NCBI RefSeq assembly: GCF_014651855.1 | Contig: NZ_BMXR01000005.1 | Location: forward strand, 1 to 64,000 | DNA length: 64,000 nucleotides | Origin: Saccharospirillum salsuginis | GTDB taxonomy: Bacteria; Pseudomonadota; Gammaproteobacteria; Pseudomonadales; Natronospirillaceae | Reading direction: 5' to 3' | Shown here: piece after piece, positions 34,909 to 45,154 of the stretch | Position numbering within the stretch: the stretch's first letter is position 1 | How the letters are laid out: every line of letters starts with the position of its first letter | Translations under genes and position numbers: made by a program | Notes under the pieces: model-generated | The model's database searches: none | The model's input: only the letters and a program-made list of their open reading frames with translations | Told to the model about the DNA's origin: nothing

Positions 34909-36423
34909 ATGCTGGAAAAAACCGTCAAAAAGATATTGAACGCCAAAGTCTACGAAGCGGCCATCGAAACGCCGCTTGAAAAAGCCGCCTTCCTCAGCCG
35001 CCGGATGAACAACATTATTCTGATCAAGCGCGAAGACCTGCAACCGGTCTTCTCGTTCAAGTTGCGTGGCGCCTACAACAAAATGACCACCCTTAACGAG
35101 GAACAACTCGCCAAGGGCGTCATCTGCGCCTCCGCCGGCAATCACGCTCAGGGTCTGGCCGAAGCCGGTCGACTGATGGGTGTCAAAACCACCATCGTCA
35201 TGCCCAAAACCACCCCGGACATCAAGGTCGCCAACGTCCGTGCCCGGGGCGGCAAAGCCGTGTTACACGGTGACGCCTTCGACGATGCCCTCGCCTACGC
35301 CAAAAAGCTCGAGGAAGAAAAAGGTCTCACCTTCATCCACCCCTATGACGACATCGACATCCTTGCCGGGCAAGGCACCGTCGCCCGCGAACTGCTGCAC
35401 CAGCACCGGGGCGCACCGATCGACGCCGTATTCGTTCCCGTCGGCGGTGGCGGCCTGATCAGCGGCATGGCCGCCTACATCAAATACCTGCAGCCGCAAA
35501 TCAAAGTCATCGGCGTCGAATTCGAAGAAAGTGCCTGCCTGGCCGCCGCGCTCAAGGCGCGCAAACGGGTCACACTCAGCCAGGTCGGCATCTTCGCCGA
35601 CGGCATCGCCGTCGCCCAGATCGGCCAGGAGCCCTGGAAAATCTGCAAGGACCACGTCGACGAAGTCATCACCGTCACCTCGGACGAGATCTGCGCTGCG
35701 GTCAAGGACATCTTCGACGACACCCGCTCGATCACCGAACCGGCCGGCGCCGTCAGCGTCGCCGGCATGAAAAAGTACGTGGAACGCGAAGGCTGCACCG
35801 GCCAGACGCTGGTCACCGTCTCCTCCGGTGCCAACACCAACTTCGACCGGCTGCGCTACATCGCCGAGCGGGCCGAAGTGGGCGAACACCGTGAAGCCGT
35901 CCTGTCGGTCACCATTCCGGAGAAACCGGGGTCGTTCAAGAAGTTCGTGTCCATCATCGGCAAACGTGCGATCACCGAGTTCAACTACCGCTACAACGAC
36001 CATCAGGAGGCCAAAATCTTCGTCGGCGTGAAAATCGCCAGCGACGACGAACGCCACGAATTGGTCGAAGCGCTGCGCGAAGCCGGTCACCCGGTACTGG
36101 ATTTGACCGAGAACGAAGTGGCCAAGTCCCATGTACGCCACATGGTCGGCGGTCATGCCCCGGAAATCCCGCACGAGCGCCTGTACCGGTTCGAATTTCC
36201 GGAACGGCCGGGCGCACTGGGCAAGTTCCTGAACACCCTGGGCGGCCACTGGAACATCTCGCTGTTCCACTACCGCAACCACGGTGCGGCGTACGGCCGG
36301 GTCCTGGCCGGCATCCAGGTGCCGGACGAGGAGGTGAAGGAATTCCGCGAAAAACTGGACAAACTCGGCTACCCCTACTGGGACGAATCCGACAATCCGG
36401 TTTACAGCGTTTTTCTGGCCTGA
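34909..36423 (+). CDS. ilvA: Threonine ammonia-lyase, biosynthetic
   Basis: 504 aa from MLEKTVKKILNAKVYEAAIETPLE. PLP enzyme that deaminates threonine to 2-oxobutanoate, first step of isoleucine synthesis. PLP lysine K51 in FSFKLRGAYNKM; glycine loop VGGGGLISGMA. Two C-terminal ACT-like regulatory domains (AVLSVTIPEKPGSFKKF and LYRFEFPERPGALGKF) bind isoleucine and valine, so feedback control is expected. An ATG 18 nt upstream (34891) is possible; the family usually begins MLE. Confidence 0.95.
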   Translation: MLEKTVKKILNAKVYEAAIETPLEKAAFLSRRMNNIILIKREDLQPVFSFKLRGAYNKMTTLNEEQLAKGVICASAGNHAQGLAEAGRLMGVKTTIVMPKTTPDIKVANVRARGGKAVLHGDAFDDALAYAKKLEEEKGLTFIHPYDDIDILAGQGTVARELLHQHRGAPIDAVFVPVGGGGLISGMAAYIKYLQPQIKVIGVEFEESACLAAALKARKRVTLSQVGIFADGIAVAQIGQEPWKICKDHVDEVITVTSDEICAAVKDIFDDTRSITEPAGAVSVAGMKKYVEREGCTGQTLVTVSSGANTNFDRLRYIAERAEVGEHREAVLSVTIPEKPGSFKKFVSIIGKRAITEFNYRYNDHQEAKIFVGVKIASDDERHELVEALREAGHPVLDLTENEVAKSHVRHMVGGHAPEIPHERLYRFEFPERPGALGKFLNTLGGHWNISLFHYRNHGAAYGRVLAGIQVPDEEVKEFREKLDKLGYPYWDESDNPVYSVFLA

Positions 36424-36495
36424 CGACACCGTCACAGGCGGGCCGCCGCGAGGCGGCCTATACTTGGACGGGAATGCGAGCTGTAGCCACCGCCC

Positions 36496-36999
36496 ATGAC
36501 CCCGGCCGAACAGGAAAAAATCGAACTCGAACACGAAGCCGCCCGCCTCTTCATGCGCCACTGGGAGCGCAATACCGGCGTGCCCATCCGTCACATCTGG
36601 CACAACCGGCCCACCAAGCCGGACGTCTCCTGCTTTCTCGACGGCGAACGCCTGGATCTGGAGATCGCCCACCTCTATGGCACTGAACCCGAAGCCATGG
36701 CCATTCTCGGCCGTGACCTCTCGGCGAAGACCCGGGAAGAACTGGCGTTGATGGACCACGACCGCCAGGACGACCGGCTGCTCAACGCCCTGAACCGCAT
36801 CCTCGCCGCCAAGGCTCAGAAGACCTACAAGAGCGACCGCGTCTGGCTGGTCATCCGCAACGCCAACTCGCTCTGGACCAAGGACGACATCGAAGCCCTG
36901 CAACACCGCATCGAGGTACCGGGTGGCCACCCGTTCGAGCAGATCTGGATCGTCGCGGACATGAAGGGAGACAGCGGAATCGTCCAGTTGTATCCGTAA
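36496..36999 (+). CDS. Hypothetical protein, possible PD-(D/E)xK-like fold
   Basis: 167 aa, soluble. The segment RPTKPDVSCFLDGERLDLEIAH resembles a PD-x(n)-(D/E)xK nuclease core (PD, then ExA), but the lysine is replaced by alanine or histidine, so activity is doubtful. The rest has YKSDRVWLVIRNAN and FEQIWIVADMKGDSGIVQLYP. No family recognised. It is a single gene between ilvA and typA. Confidence 0.6.
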   Translation: MTPAEQEKIELEHEAARLFMRHWERNTGVPIRHIWHNRPTKPDVSCFLDGERLDLEIAHLYGTEPEAMAILGRDLSAKTREELALMDHDRQDDRLLNALNRILAAKAQKTYKSDRVWLVIRNANSLWTKDDIEALQHRIEVPGGHPFEQIWIVADMKGDSGIVQLYP

Positions 37000-37097
37000 A
37001 GAAAGGTCACTGTCAGCGGTGTTCTCGGGGTTGGTCCTTTTTTATTCAACGGTAATGGTTATAATGCGCCCCCTCATTTCCCCCGGACCGCTAAGTT

Positions 37098-38912
37098 GTG
37101 ATCGAGAATCTGCGTAATATCGCCATCATTGCCCACGTTGACCACGGTAAAACCACCCTGGTGGACAAGTTGCTGCAACAATCCGGCACCCTTGGCCGCA
37201 AGGAACAGGGCGCCGAGCGCATCATGGACTCCAACGACCAGGAACGTGAGCGCGGTATTACCATTCTGGCCAAAAACACCGCCATCAAGTGGCAGGACTA
37301 CCGCATCAACATCGTCGACACCCCCGGACACGCCGATTTCGGCGGCGAGGTCGAACGCGTCCTGTCCATGGTCGACTCGGTGCTGCTGCTGGTCGACGCC
37401 GTCGACGGCCCCATGCCGCAGACCCGTTTCGTGACCAGCAAGGCGTTCGAGAAAGGTCTCAACCCTATTCTGGTGATCAACAAGATCGACCGCCCCGGTG
37501 CCCGCCCGGACTGGGTCATGGACCAGGTGTTCGACCTGTTCGACCGTCTCGGTGCCACCGACGAGCAGCTCGACTTCCCGATCATCTACGCATCGGCCCT
37601 GAACGGTATCGCCGGTGACGATCCGGAAGCCATGGCGGACGACATGACGCCCTTGTTCGAGATGATCACCAACCAGGTGAAAGCCCCCAACGTTGAACGT
37701 GACGGCCCGCTGCAGATGCAGATCTCGGCGCTGGACTACAACAGCTACGTTGGGGTCATCGGGGTCGGCCGCATCAAGCGCGGCAAGTTGCGTTCCAACG
37801 AACAGGTTGTGGTTGTCGGCCGCGACGGCAGCAAGAAGCGCGGTCGTGTACTGCAGGTGATGGGCTACCACGGCCTGGACCGGGTCGAAGTGCCGGAAGC
37901 CGAAGCCGGCGACATTGTCTGCATCACCGGCATCGAAGGCCTGAACATCTCGGATACGCTGTGCGATCCGAACACACCGGAAGCCCTGCCGGCACTGACC
38001 GTCGATGAACCCACGGTCAGCATGACCTTCCAGGTCAACGACTCGCCGTTCGCGGGTAAAGAAGGCAAGTACATTACGTCGCGCAACATCAAGGATCGCC
38101 TGGAACAGGAACTGATCCACAACGTGGCGCTGCGCGTCGAACCGGGCGAGACCGCGGACAAGTTCAAGGTCTCGGGCCGCGGCGAACTGCACCTGTCGGT
38201 TCTGATCGAGAACATGCGCCGCGAAGGTTTCGAACTGGCCGTATCCCGCCCGGAAGTGATCCAGCGCGAGATCGACGGCGAGATCCAGGAGCCCTACGAG
38301 CATGTCGTGATCGACATCGAGGAACAGCACCAGGGCGGCGTGATGGAAGAACTCGGCCTGCGCAAGGCTGAAATGACCAACATGGAGAACGACGGCAAGG
38401 GCCGGATGAAGCTGGAATTCATGGTGCCCTCGCGCGGCCTGATCGGTTTCCGTGGCCAGTTCCTGACGCTGACCTCCGGCTCCGGCATCATGACCAGCAT
38501 TTTCGACCATTACGGCCCGGTCAAAGGCGGCGACATGGCCGGCCGGCAGAACGGCGTGCTGGTTACCATGGCCAAGGGCAAGACCCTGTCCTACAGCCTG
38601 TTCCAGCTGCAGGATCGGGGACGTTTGTTTCTCGGTCACGGCGAGGACATCTACGAAGGCCAGATCATCGGCATCCACGCCCGCGCCAACGACCTGGTGG
38701 TCAACCCGACCAAGGGCAAGCAGTTGACCAACGTCCGCGCCTCCGGCACCGACGAAGCCCTGACCCTGAGCCCGCCGGTGCGCCACACGCTGGAACAGGC
38801 GCTGGAGTTCATCGAGGACGACGAACTGGTCGAGGTAACGCCGGAATCGATCCGCCTGCGCAAGAAATTGCTGACCGAGAACGAACGCAAGCGCGCCAGC
38901 CGCGGTAAGTAA
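37098..38912 (+). CDS. typA: Ribosome-associated GTPase TypA/BipA
   Basis: 604 aa. Translational GTPase related to EF-G, acting in 50S assembly and stress growth. G1 [12 protein letters not shown] (about 10-21), switch region [10 protein letters not shown]3 [12 protein letters not shown]4 INKIDRPGA, then beta-barrel and EF-G-like domains ending with the TypA C-terminal region. GTG start at the family's usual position ([11 protein letters not shown]). A TATAAT at 37060-37065 is a plausible -10. Confidence 0.97.
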   Translation: MIENLRNIAIIAHVDHGKTTLVDKLLQQSGTLGRKEQGAERIMDSNDQERERGITILAKNTAIKWQDYRINIVDTPGHADFGGEVERVLSMVDSVLLLVDAVDGPMPQTRFVTSKAFEKGLNPILVINKIDRPGARPDWVMDQVFDLFDRLGATDEQLDFPIIYASALNGIAGDDPEAMADDMTPLFEMITNQVKAPNVERDGPLQMQISALDYNSYVGVIGVGRIKRGKLRSNEQVVVVGRDGSKKRGRVLQVMGYHGLDRVEVPEAEAGDIVCITGIEGLNISDTLCDPNTPEALPALTVDEPTVSMTFQVNDSPFAGKEGKYITSRNIKDRLEQELIHNVALRVEPGETADKFKVSGRGELHLSVLIENMRREGFELAVSRPEVIQREIDGEIQEPYEHVVIDIEEQHQGGVMEELGLRKAEMTNMENDGKGRMKLEFMVPSRGLIGFRGQFLTLTSGSGIMTSIFDHYGPVKGGDMAGRQNGVLVTMAKGKTLSYSLFQLQDRGRLFLGHGEDIYEGQIIGIHARANDLVVNPTKGKQLTNVRASGTDEALTLSPPVRHTLEQALEFIEDDELVEVTPESIRLRKKLLTENERKRASRGK

Positions 38913-38940
38913 CCGCTTTGGTGCCTTAACCCGCACCGAC

Positions 38941-39053
38941 TACCGGGTAGACCCATTCGGGTGGTGCGACACATTGCTCGCCGTGAACCCATCCATGGGG
39001 GCTTGACGGCCGCCGTCCTGGCGGCCCACATCCCCGAATAGGTCAACCCGGCA
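38941..39053 (+). repeat. Family A three-way-junction repeat, copy A5 (with arm insertion)
   Basis: Outer arms TACCGGGTAGACCCATTCGGG and CCCCGAATAGGTCAACCCGG. About 15 extra bases follow the left arm before the CGCCGTGAACCC core, unlike other copies. Second hairpin GGCCGCC/GGCGGCC. Core plus. Right arm and tail are nearly identical to copy A10 (56253). Confidence 0.85.
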
Positions 39054-39077
39054 TCCCGCGCTAGCCCTCCGCGGTCG

Positions 39078-39212
39078 TAGGTTGGATTAGCCGTCAGGCG
39101 TAATCCAACGTCATGCTAACGGCGTTGATAGTATCAAAACCACCTTCGTTGAATTACGGCCTTCGGCCTACCAAAGCTGGAGTGCCGGACCAGACGTACC
39201 GATCCGACCTAC
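39078..39212. repeat. REP-like repeat, family B copy 3
   Basis: Here the short unit (GTAGGTTGGATTAG facing CGTAATCCAAC, 39078-39110) comes first. The longer unit (GAATTACGGCCTTCGGCC ... GATCCGACCTAC, about 39150-39212) comes second, the reverse of copies 1 and 2. The two are separated by ~40 bp. Confidence 0.75.
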
Positions 39213-39303
39213 TCTGCTACGAATATTCACAGAGCGGACACCCTTTACCCGTCACTTGAAAACTAGTCTACACTGACGCTACAGCTTAGCGGATTGAGCG
39301 TCA

Positions 39304-41310
39304 GTGCCTCTCTCTTCATTGAGTCCCCAGCCGCACGACCAATCGTTGTCGCGTCGCCTTCTGGTATGGATCGCCGGCCTGTTCACGGCTCTTGTCGTGA
39401 TCACCACGGGCATACAATTGAGCCTGGAATATTCGCTGGAAGAAGAATCCGGCGCCCGCCAGATCGCCTTTACCCTGCTCGGAACCCGGGATGTGCTGGC
39501 CAACGCCCTGTGGAGTTTCGACCCGGTTCAGCTCGATGCCTCCGCCGATCTGCTCAACGACCACCCGCTGATCACCGCCGTCTTCATCGAGTCCGACGAT
39601 GCCGATCTGAATGAACGCCGGGGCGAACCCGAACCCTGGCCGGACACCAGTCGCCGGTTCGAACTGGAAGGTTACCCGGACATCGAAGTGCGCAGCACCG
39701 GGCGCCTGCTGAACAAGCGGTTGCGGTTCTCGATGGATGTCGAATTCGAGGCGAACGGCGTGGTCTACCCCGTCGGCCGGGTTCAGGCCTGGTCGAACGT
39801 CGGCCTGATTCTCGGCGAAAGCAGCCTCAATCTGATTTTCACCGCACTGAGCGCCCTGCTGGTCTGCACCCTGTTGGTCGCGGTCACGGCTCTGGCCGTG
39901 CAACGGCTGGTGGCGCGCCGGCTGACCCTGATGCAGCGACTCATCGCCACCATCGAACCGGAGGACGATGTCTTCCGCGCACGCCTGCTGCCGGAGTGGC
40001 TGACCCGGGAAGGGGATGAGATCGCCGCCCTGGCCGAGACGCTGAATCGACTGCAGATTCAGTTAGCCGACAAATCCAGCCGCATCAAGCAGCACCAGTA
40101 CAACCTGGAGCAACAGATCCACACCCGCACCCGTGAACTGGAGCGGACTCTGGCCGAGTTGCAGGTCAGCAACGCCCACAAAAACGAGTTTCTGGCCAAC
40201 ATGAGCCACGAAATCCGCACCCCCATGAACGGCATCATCGGTATGGCCGAGTTGATGCAGGAAACCGATCTGGACGAACGCCAGCGCGAATACCTGACCA
40301 CCATCCTGAACTCGGGCCAGACACTGACGACGATCATCAACGACATTCTGGACCTGTCGAAAATCGAGGCCGGCAAGCTGGAGCTGGAGACGATCGAGTT
40401 CAATCTGACCGAGTTGATCGACGAGACGCTGGCGCTGTTCATCAAGCCGGCGGCGGAGAAGGCGCTGCAGGTCACCCGTGAAATCCATCCGGACACGCCG
40501 ACCTGGGTCCGGGGCGACCCGACGCGCATCCGCCAGATTCTGCTCAACCTGCTCAGTAACGCCCTGAAGTTCACCCGCGAGGGACGCATCGAGGTGCGGG
40601 TTCGACCGGCCAAAACCAGCCCGGGATTACACTTCGAGGTGAAGGACAGCGGTATCGGTATCGCACGCGACAAGCAGACGTCTCTGTTCGATGCGTTTTT
40701 CCAGGCGAATTCGGCGATCAACCGGCAATTCGGCGGGACCGGTCTGGGACTGGCCATTTGCAAGCGTCTGGTGGCGTTGATGGACGGTGACATCGGTGTC
40801 GACAGTGAGCCGGATCAGGGCGCGACCTTCTGGTTCGACCTGCCGCTGCCGGAGCTTTCGCCACAGGCGCTGGAACATCGCCGGGCGAGTCAGGACTCCC
40901 GGCGCTCGGCTGAGCAGGAGATGGCTCTGCCGGCGGCGCGGTTACTTCTGGTGGAGGATAATCCGGTCAATCAGAAAGTGGCGCAGGGGTTGTTGCAGCG
41001 GATGGGGATGGCGGTGACGGTCGCTGAAAACGGCCAGGAGGCCCTGGATCGTCTGAAGGATACGGATGTGGATCTGGTCCTGATGGATTGTGAGATGCCG
41101 GTGATGGACGGTTACGAGGCGACCCGTGCGATTCGGGCGCTGGATGATCCGCGCCTGAGTCGGTTGCCGATCATCGGTCTCAGCGCTCATGCCATGACGG
41201 ATCATCAGCAGCGGGCGTTCCAAGCGGGAATGGACGGCTACCTGACCAAACCGCTACGCTCCCAGGCCCTCCACGCCATGCTCGCCCGCTGGCTTCCTAC
41301 CGACGAGTAG
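39304..41310 (+). CDS. Hybrid sensor histidine kinase (BarA-like, no HPt)
   Basis: 668 aa. Two transmembrane segments (about 20-38 and 180-200) enclose a ~140-residue periplasmic sensor. A linker coiled coil, HisKA with H302 in [20 protein letters not shown], an ATPase domain ([26 protein letters not shown]) and a receiver domain (phospho-acceptor D595 in [12 protein letters not shown]) follow. There is no histidine phosphotransfer domain, so the phosphate must go to a separate HPt or the protein acts as a phosphate sink. No partner gene is adjacent. Confidence 0.9.
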   Translation: MPLSSLSPQPHDQSLSRRLLVWIAGLFTALVVITTGIQLSLEYSLEEESGARQIAFTLLGTRDVLANALWSFDPVQLDASADLLNDHPLITAVFIESDDADLNERRGEPEPWPDTSRRFELEGYPDIEVRSTGRLLNKRLRFSMDVEFEANGVVYPVGRVQAWSNVGLILGESSLNLIFTALSALLVCTLLVAVTALAVQRLVARRLTLMQRLIATIEPEDDVFRARLLPEWLTREGDEIAALAETLNRLQIQLADKSSRIKQHQYNLEQQIHTRTRELERTLAELQVSNAHKNEFLANMSHEIRTPMNGIIGMAELMQETDLDERQREYLTTILNSGQTLTTIINDILDLSKIEAGKLELETIEFNLTELIDETLALFIKPAAEKALQVTREIHPDTPTWVRGDPTRIRQILLNLLSNALKFTREGRIEVRVRPAKTSPGLHFEVKDSGIGIARDKQTSLFDAFFQANSAINRQFGGTGLGLAICKRLVALMDGDIGVDSEPDQGATFWFDLPLPELSPQALEHRRASQDSRRSAEQEMALPAARLLLVEDNPVNQKVAQGLLQRMGMAVTVAENGQEALDRLKDTDVDLVLMDCEMPVMDGYEATRAIRALDDPRLSRLPIIGLSAHAMTDHQQRAFQAGMDGYLTKPLRSQALHAMLARWLPTDE

Positions 41311-41334
41311 AATGCCATGTGCCAATCGTCCGTA

Positions 41335-41455
41335 CAGGGGGCGGGGTATGCCCGTGCGGGGTCGCGCGGTATGCCGCCCACTCAACCCATCCCTGGGGGC
41401 TTGACCTCGGCATCCATGCCTCACACATCCCCGCACGGGCATACCCCGCCCCCTG
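41335..41455 (+). repeat. Family A three-way-junction repeat, copy A6
   Basis: Perfect 27-bp outer arms beginning CAGGGGGCGGGGTATGCCCG. The core has a variant left part, CGCGCGGTATGCCGCCCACTCAACCC, instead of CGCCGTGAACCC, shared only with the neighbouring copy A7. Second hairpin GGCAT/ATGCC. Core orientation is plus. Confidence 0.88.
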
Positions 41456-41527
41456 CACTTACGCATGTGGTTCATCGATTGATTCGGCCGATACTTCGGT
41501 AGTTTCGTAGGGTGGGCACGGCAACAA

Positions 41528-41671
41528 GCCCCTGAGGCGGGGGTTGCCCTCCCAGGGGATGTGGGCAGCAGGGCGGTCCGACGCTTCGGTGCTGCCGTCA
41601 AGCCCCCATGGACGGGTTGAGTGGGCGGCACACCGCGCGGCCCCAGGGAGGGCTACCCCCGCCTCAGGGGC
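41528..41671 (-). repeat. Family A three-way-junction repeat, copy A7
   Basis: The longest copy (144 bp). Outer arms as in copy A3 (GCCCCTGAGGCGGGGG...). Second hairpin GGCAGCA/TGCTGCC with extra bases. Variant core as in A6. Core orientation is minus, so A6 and A7 face each other in the gap between the hybrid kinase gene and the ptsP 3' end. A 5'-side GTAGGGTGGGCAC fragment (41508) precedes it. Confidence 0.88.
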
Positions 41672-41695
41672 GAACCCAGCCACGAAACCCACCCA

Positions 41696-43966
41696 TCAAG
41701 ACGGCAACATCCCCAAATCCGCCATCGGCACCCCGGCCTTGCGCAACGCCAGGCGCAGCGTCGACCGGACCACCCGGGGGTTGTCCAGATGCAGTAACCC
41801 GGAGGCCACGGTCTGTGCCCATCCGCTGTCGATCTGCCGCAGTACGGCCTTGACCCGCAACAGGTTGGAGCTGCTCATCGACAATTGACGATAGCCGAGG
41901 CCAACCAGGGTCACGGCGCCCAGCGGGTCGCCGGCGAGTTCGCCACAGAGACTGACCGGTACGTTGGCTTCGTTGCCGGCGTCGACGACCATTTTCAGCG
42001 CCTTGAGTACGGCGGGGTGCATGGCGTCGTAGATGCCGGCGACGCGGGGGTTGTTGCGGTCGACGGCGAGGAGGTATTGGGTCAGGTCGTTGCTGCCGAC
42101 GGAGATGAAGTCGACCTGGCTGGCGAACTCGCGCACCAGGTAGACGGCGGAGGGCACTTCGACCATGACGCCGATGTGGGGCACCTGGGCGTTGACGCCT
42201 TCTTCGTTGAGTTCCATGACGGCCCGGTGGATCAGCGCGAGGGATTCTTCCACTTCGCTGACGCTGGTGACCATGGGCAGCATGATCTTGAGGTTGTTGA
42301 GGTTGACGCTGGCGCGCAGCATGGCGCGGATCTGGACCATGAACAGTTCGGGGTGGTCGAGCATGACCCGCAGGCCGCGCCAGCCGAGAAAGGGGTTGTC
42401 TTCGACGATGGGGAAGTAGGCCAGGCTTTTGTCGCCGCCAACGTCAAGGGTGCGCATGGTGACCGGCAGCGGCGAGAACGCTTGCAGTTGGGCGCGATAG
42501 ATCAGGGCCTGTTCCTCTTCCGAGGGAAACCGTTCGCGCAGCATGAAGGGCACTTCGGTGCGGAACAGGCCGACGCCGTCGGCGCCTCGGTCCTGGGAGC
42601 GAATGACGTCGGTCTGCAGGCCGGTATTGACCAGAAGGCTGATGTTCACGCCATCCTGGGTTTCGCTGGGCACGTCTTTCAGCGCTTCCAGCCCGGCTTC
42701 GCGTTCGGCTTCCTCTTCGACAATGTTCTCGAAGTAGCGACGCTTTTCCTGGGACAGGCGGTAATAGAGATGGCCCCGGTAACCGTCGACCACCAGTTCC
42801 TCGCCCTGCAGTGCCTGCCAGGGCAGTTCCTGCACCCCCATGACGGTGGGGATATCGAGCGCCCGGGCCAGAATGGCGACGTGTGAGTTGGCCGAGCCCT
42901 GGGTACAGACGATGCCGGCGATCTTGCCGTCGGCCATTTCGCCGAACACCGTGGGAGAGATCTCCTCGCCGACCAGAATCGCGTTTTCGGGCAGAACCGT
43001 CTCGGGGACGGACTCCTGCAGGTAGGACAGCACACGACGACCCAGGTCGCGCATGTCCGAGGCCCGTTCGCGCAGGTAGGCATCGTCCATGCTGTCGAAG
43101 TGGTCGATATAGCCGCGCATGACCTCGGCCAGTGCGCTCTGCGCCCATTCACCCTTACGGACGCGTTCGATGACCGCATCGCCCAGCGCCGCGTCTTCCA
43201 ATATGCCGACGTAGACATTGAACAGCGCAAGTTCTTCCGGGCGCAATTCGTTTTTCAGGCGGTCGCTGGTGGCCCGCAAATCGGAGCGCACGCTGGCGAG
43301 GGCATCGTGGAACAGCTTGACCTCGGCCTCGATGTCATCGGTGCGGCGGACGGGAACGGCATCCAGATCCGCCGGCGGCAAAAGCACATGCGCCTGGCCG
43401 ATGGCCACGCCCTGGGCACCGGCGACCCCGTTGAAGCGGACATCCTGTTGCTCACCGCCGAGCAGGTTAAGACCAGACAAGGCTCCGGTCGCCTCGGCAT
43501 GCGCCAGCACCCCGGCCAACTGTGCCGAGATGGTCACCATCACCGCTTCCTCGGCATCGCCGAAGCGTCCGGCATCCGTCTTCTGGATGGTCAGCACGCC
43601 CAACAGTTTGCGGTGGTGAATAATCGGCACGCCCAGCATGCCCTTGTAGGGTTCCTCGCCGAGACCGGCGACGGGAAAGAAATTCGGGTGTTGGGTGGCA
43701 TCGCTGAGATTGAGCGGTTCCTCACGTTTGCCGACCAATGCCACCAGGCCCTGGTTCTGGGTCAGGGTGACTTTGCCGATAGCGTCCGGACTCAGGCCGT
43801 CGGTCGCCATCAGGACATACCGGTTGACGTGCGGGTCCCACAGGAAGACGGAGCAGACCTGCACGTCCATACCCTCGCGGATGCGCCCGACGACGGTACG
43901 CAGCGACGTTTGCAAGTCTCTGGTGCTGTTTACTTCCTCCACAACATTGCGGAGGAGATGCAACAT
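41696..43966 (-). CDS. ptsP: Phosphoenolpyruvate-protein phosphotransferase PtsP (EI-Ntr)
   Basis: 756 aa from MLHLLRNVVEEVNSTRDLQ. Enzyme I of the nitrogen PTS: takes phosphate from PEP and passes it to NPr. N-terminal GAF domain (about 1-165), then EI domains with the phospho-histidine (about H362) in TQGSANSHVAILARALDIPTVMG split over the motif, and the PEP-binding barrel ending SLCGELAGDP. GAF ligands in this family are amino acids such as glutamine. A GTG three codons upstream (43975) overlaps the rppH stop. Confidence 0.95.
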   Translation of the reverse strand: MLHLLRNVVEEVNSTRDLQTSLRTVVGRIREGMDVQVCSVFLWDPHVNRYVLMATDGLSPDAIGKVTLTQNQGLVALVGKREEPLNLSDATQHPNFFPVAGLGEEPYKGMLGVPIIHHRKLLGVLTIQKTDAGRFGDAEEAVMVTISAQLAGVLAHAEATGALSGLNLLGGEQQDVRFNGVAGAQGVAIGQAHVLLPPADLDAVPVRRTDDIEAEVKLFHDALASVRSDLRATSDRLKNELRPEELALFNVYVGILEDAALGDAVIERVRKGEWAQSALAEVMRGYIDHFDSMDDAYLRERASDMRDLGRRVLSYLQESVPETVLPENAILVGEEISPTVFGEMADGKIAGIVCTQGSANSHVAILARALDIPTVMGVQELPWQALQGEELVVDGYRGHLYYRLSQEKRRYFENIVEEEAEREAGLEALKDVPSETQDGVNISLLVNTGLQTDVIRSQDRGADGVGLFRTEVPFMLRERFPSEEEQALIYRAQLQAFSPLPVTMRTLDVGGDKSLAYFPIVEDNPFLGWRGLRVMLDHPELFMVQIRAMLRASVNLNNLKIMLPMVTSVSEVEESLALIHRAVMELNEEGVNAQVPHIGVMVEVPSAVYLVREFASQVDFISVGSNDLTQYLLAVDRNNPRVAGIYDAMHPAVLKALKMVVDAGNEANVPVSLCGELAGDPLGAVTLVGLGYRQLSMSSSNLLRVKAVLRQIDSGWAQTVASGLLHLDNPRVVRSTLRLALRKAGVPMADLGMLPS

Positions 43967-43967
43967 A

Positions 43968-44459
43968 TCAGCCACGTACCCTTTGCTCCCGTTGAACGCG
44001 CGGGGCCAGTTCGGCCAATGCCTGACGGTAAACGTCCCGCTTGAAGGAAACGACCTTGGCCAGAGGATACCAATAGGATACCCATTCCCAGCCGTCAAAT
44101 TCGGGGTCGTCGCTTTCGTTGAGCATCACCGAGCTGTCGTCGCCGAGCATCCGCAGCAGGAACCATTTCTGCTTCTGGCCGACGCAGATCGGCATGGCGT
44201 TGTAGCGAATCATGCGCTTGGGCAGGCGATACTTGAGCCAGCCCCGGGTGCAGGCCATGATTTCGACGTTGTCGGGGCGCAATCCGACTTCTTCACGCAG
44301 TTCGCGATACAGGGCATCCAACGGGGTTTCCTGGGACCGGATACCCCCCTGGGGAAACTGCCAGGCATCTTGACCAATACGGCGTGCCCAGAGCACCTGG
44401 CCCCGGCCGTTGGTCAATATGATGCCCACATTGGGGCGAAAACCGTCGGAATCGATCAT
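43968..44459 (-). CDS. rppH: RNA pyrophosphohydrolase RppH
   Basis: 163 aa from [15 protein letters not shown]. Removes pyrophosphate from 5' ends of mRNA, starting decay by RNase E. Nudix box [23 protein letters not shown] (G38 to L60, split by rule) is intact. The C-terminal [13 protein letters not shown] fits the family. It is immediately upstream of ptsP; the order rppH-ptsP is common in gammaproteobacteria. Confidence 0.95.
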   Translation of the reverse strand: MIDSDGFRPNVGIILTNGRGQVLWARRIGQDAWQFPQGGIRSQETPLDALYRELREEVGLRPDNVEIMACTRGWLKYRLPKRMIRYNAMPICVGQKQKWFLLRMLGDDSSVMLNESDDPEFDGWEWVSYWYPLAKVVSFKRDVYRQALAELAPRVQREQRVRG

Positions 44460-44650
44460 CGTCGCCTGCGCTGTTCGTCTCTCAAACCCAAGGAAGCCCT
44501 CAACCGTGCCGGTTCCGGGCCAATACCCCACCCCCGGCACGCTCAAACCTCTTCCCGCATTGTTCCACAACCACCGCAAAACACCAAACAGGTCACATTT
44601 GAGTGTCGTGCCAGGGTAAAACCCTTGGGCCGACTGAGTGCTACTAACCC

Positions 44651-44766
44651 GTGCCCCGGAACGGGGTATGCTCTTCCGGGGACCGCTGTGAACCCGTCCA
44701 TGGGCGCTTAACTTCGGCATCCATGCCTCAGATGTCCCCTCCAGAGCACACCCCGCCCCGGCGCAC
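44651..44766 (+). repeat. Family A three-way-junction repeat, copy A8
   Basis: Outer arms GTGCCCCGGAACGGGGTATGC and GCACACCCCGCCCCGGCGCAC with a few mismatches. Conserved hairpin CCCGTCCATGGGCG (one change), second hairpin GGCAT/ATGCC. Core plus. Upstream of rppH. Confidence 0.85.
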
Positions 44767-44807
44767 TAGACCACCGATCAAAACATAACCTCAAGGGTCA
44801 TGAGTCG

Positions 44808-44871
44808 GTTGGATTACGCCTTCGGCTACCGAGGCCGGGGTGCCGGACCAGACGTACCGATCCAACCTACG
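44808..44871. repeat. REP-like repeat, family B copy 4 (long unit only)
   Basis: Only the long unit is present: GGTTGGATTACGCCTTCGGC ... GTACCGATCCAACCTAC. It lies between family A copies A8 and A9. Confidence 0.8.
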
Positions 44872-44924
44872 AAACTTCTTATTGGTTCTGGTTTTGGGAA
44901 TGTAAACCGGTGCCACTGCAGTAA

Positions 44925-45035
44925 GCGCGAGGTGGGGGTAAGCCCCTCCAGGGAAGTCGGCAGCATGGATGCTGCCGCCTAGCCCCCATGGACGGGTCTA
45001 CGGCGACCCTGGAGGGGCTTACCCCCACCTCGCGC
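44925..45035 (-). repeat. Family A three-way-junction repeat, copy A9
   Basis: Perfect 29-bp outer arms (GCGCGAGGTGGGGGTAAGCC... and complement). Conserved hairpin CCCGTCCATGGGGG on the minus strand; second hairpin GGCAGC/GCTGCC. Core orientation is minus. About 120 bp before the HAD phosphatase gene. Confidence 0.92.
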
Positions 45036-45154
45036 GCACTCCCGGGCAACCAAGCCAACCCAGCCACCATTAGACTGAGCCACCATCACGTCTTGTGCCA
45101 CCCACCGGACCACCGTAACCTACGGGTTTTGATTCAACTGCCGTGGAGTAAACC

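Noticed and set aside
37074..38936. 620-codon frame antisense to typA
   Set aside because: Shadow of typA; the plus-strand frame is an unmistakable translational GTPase.
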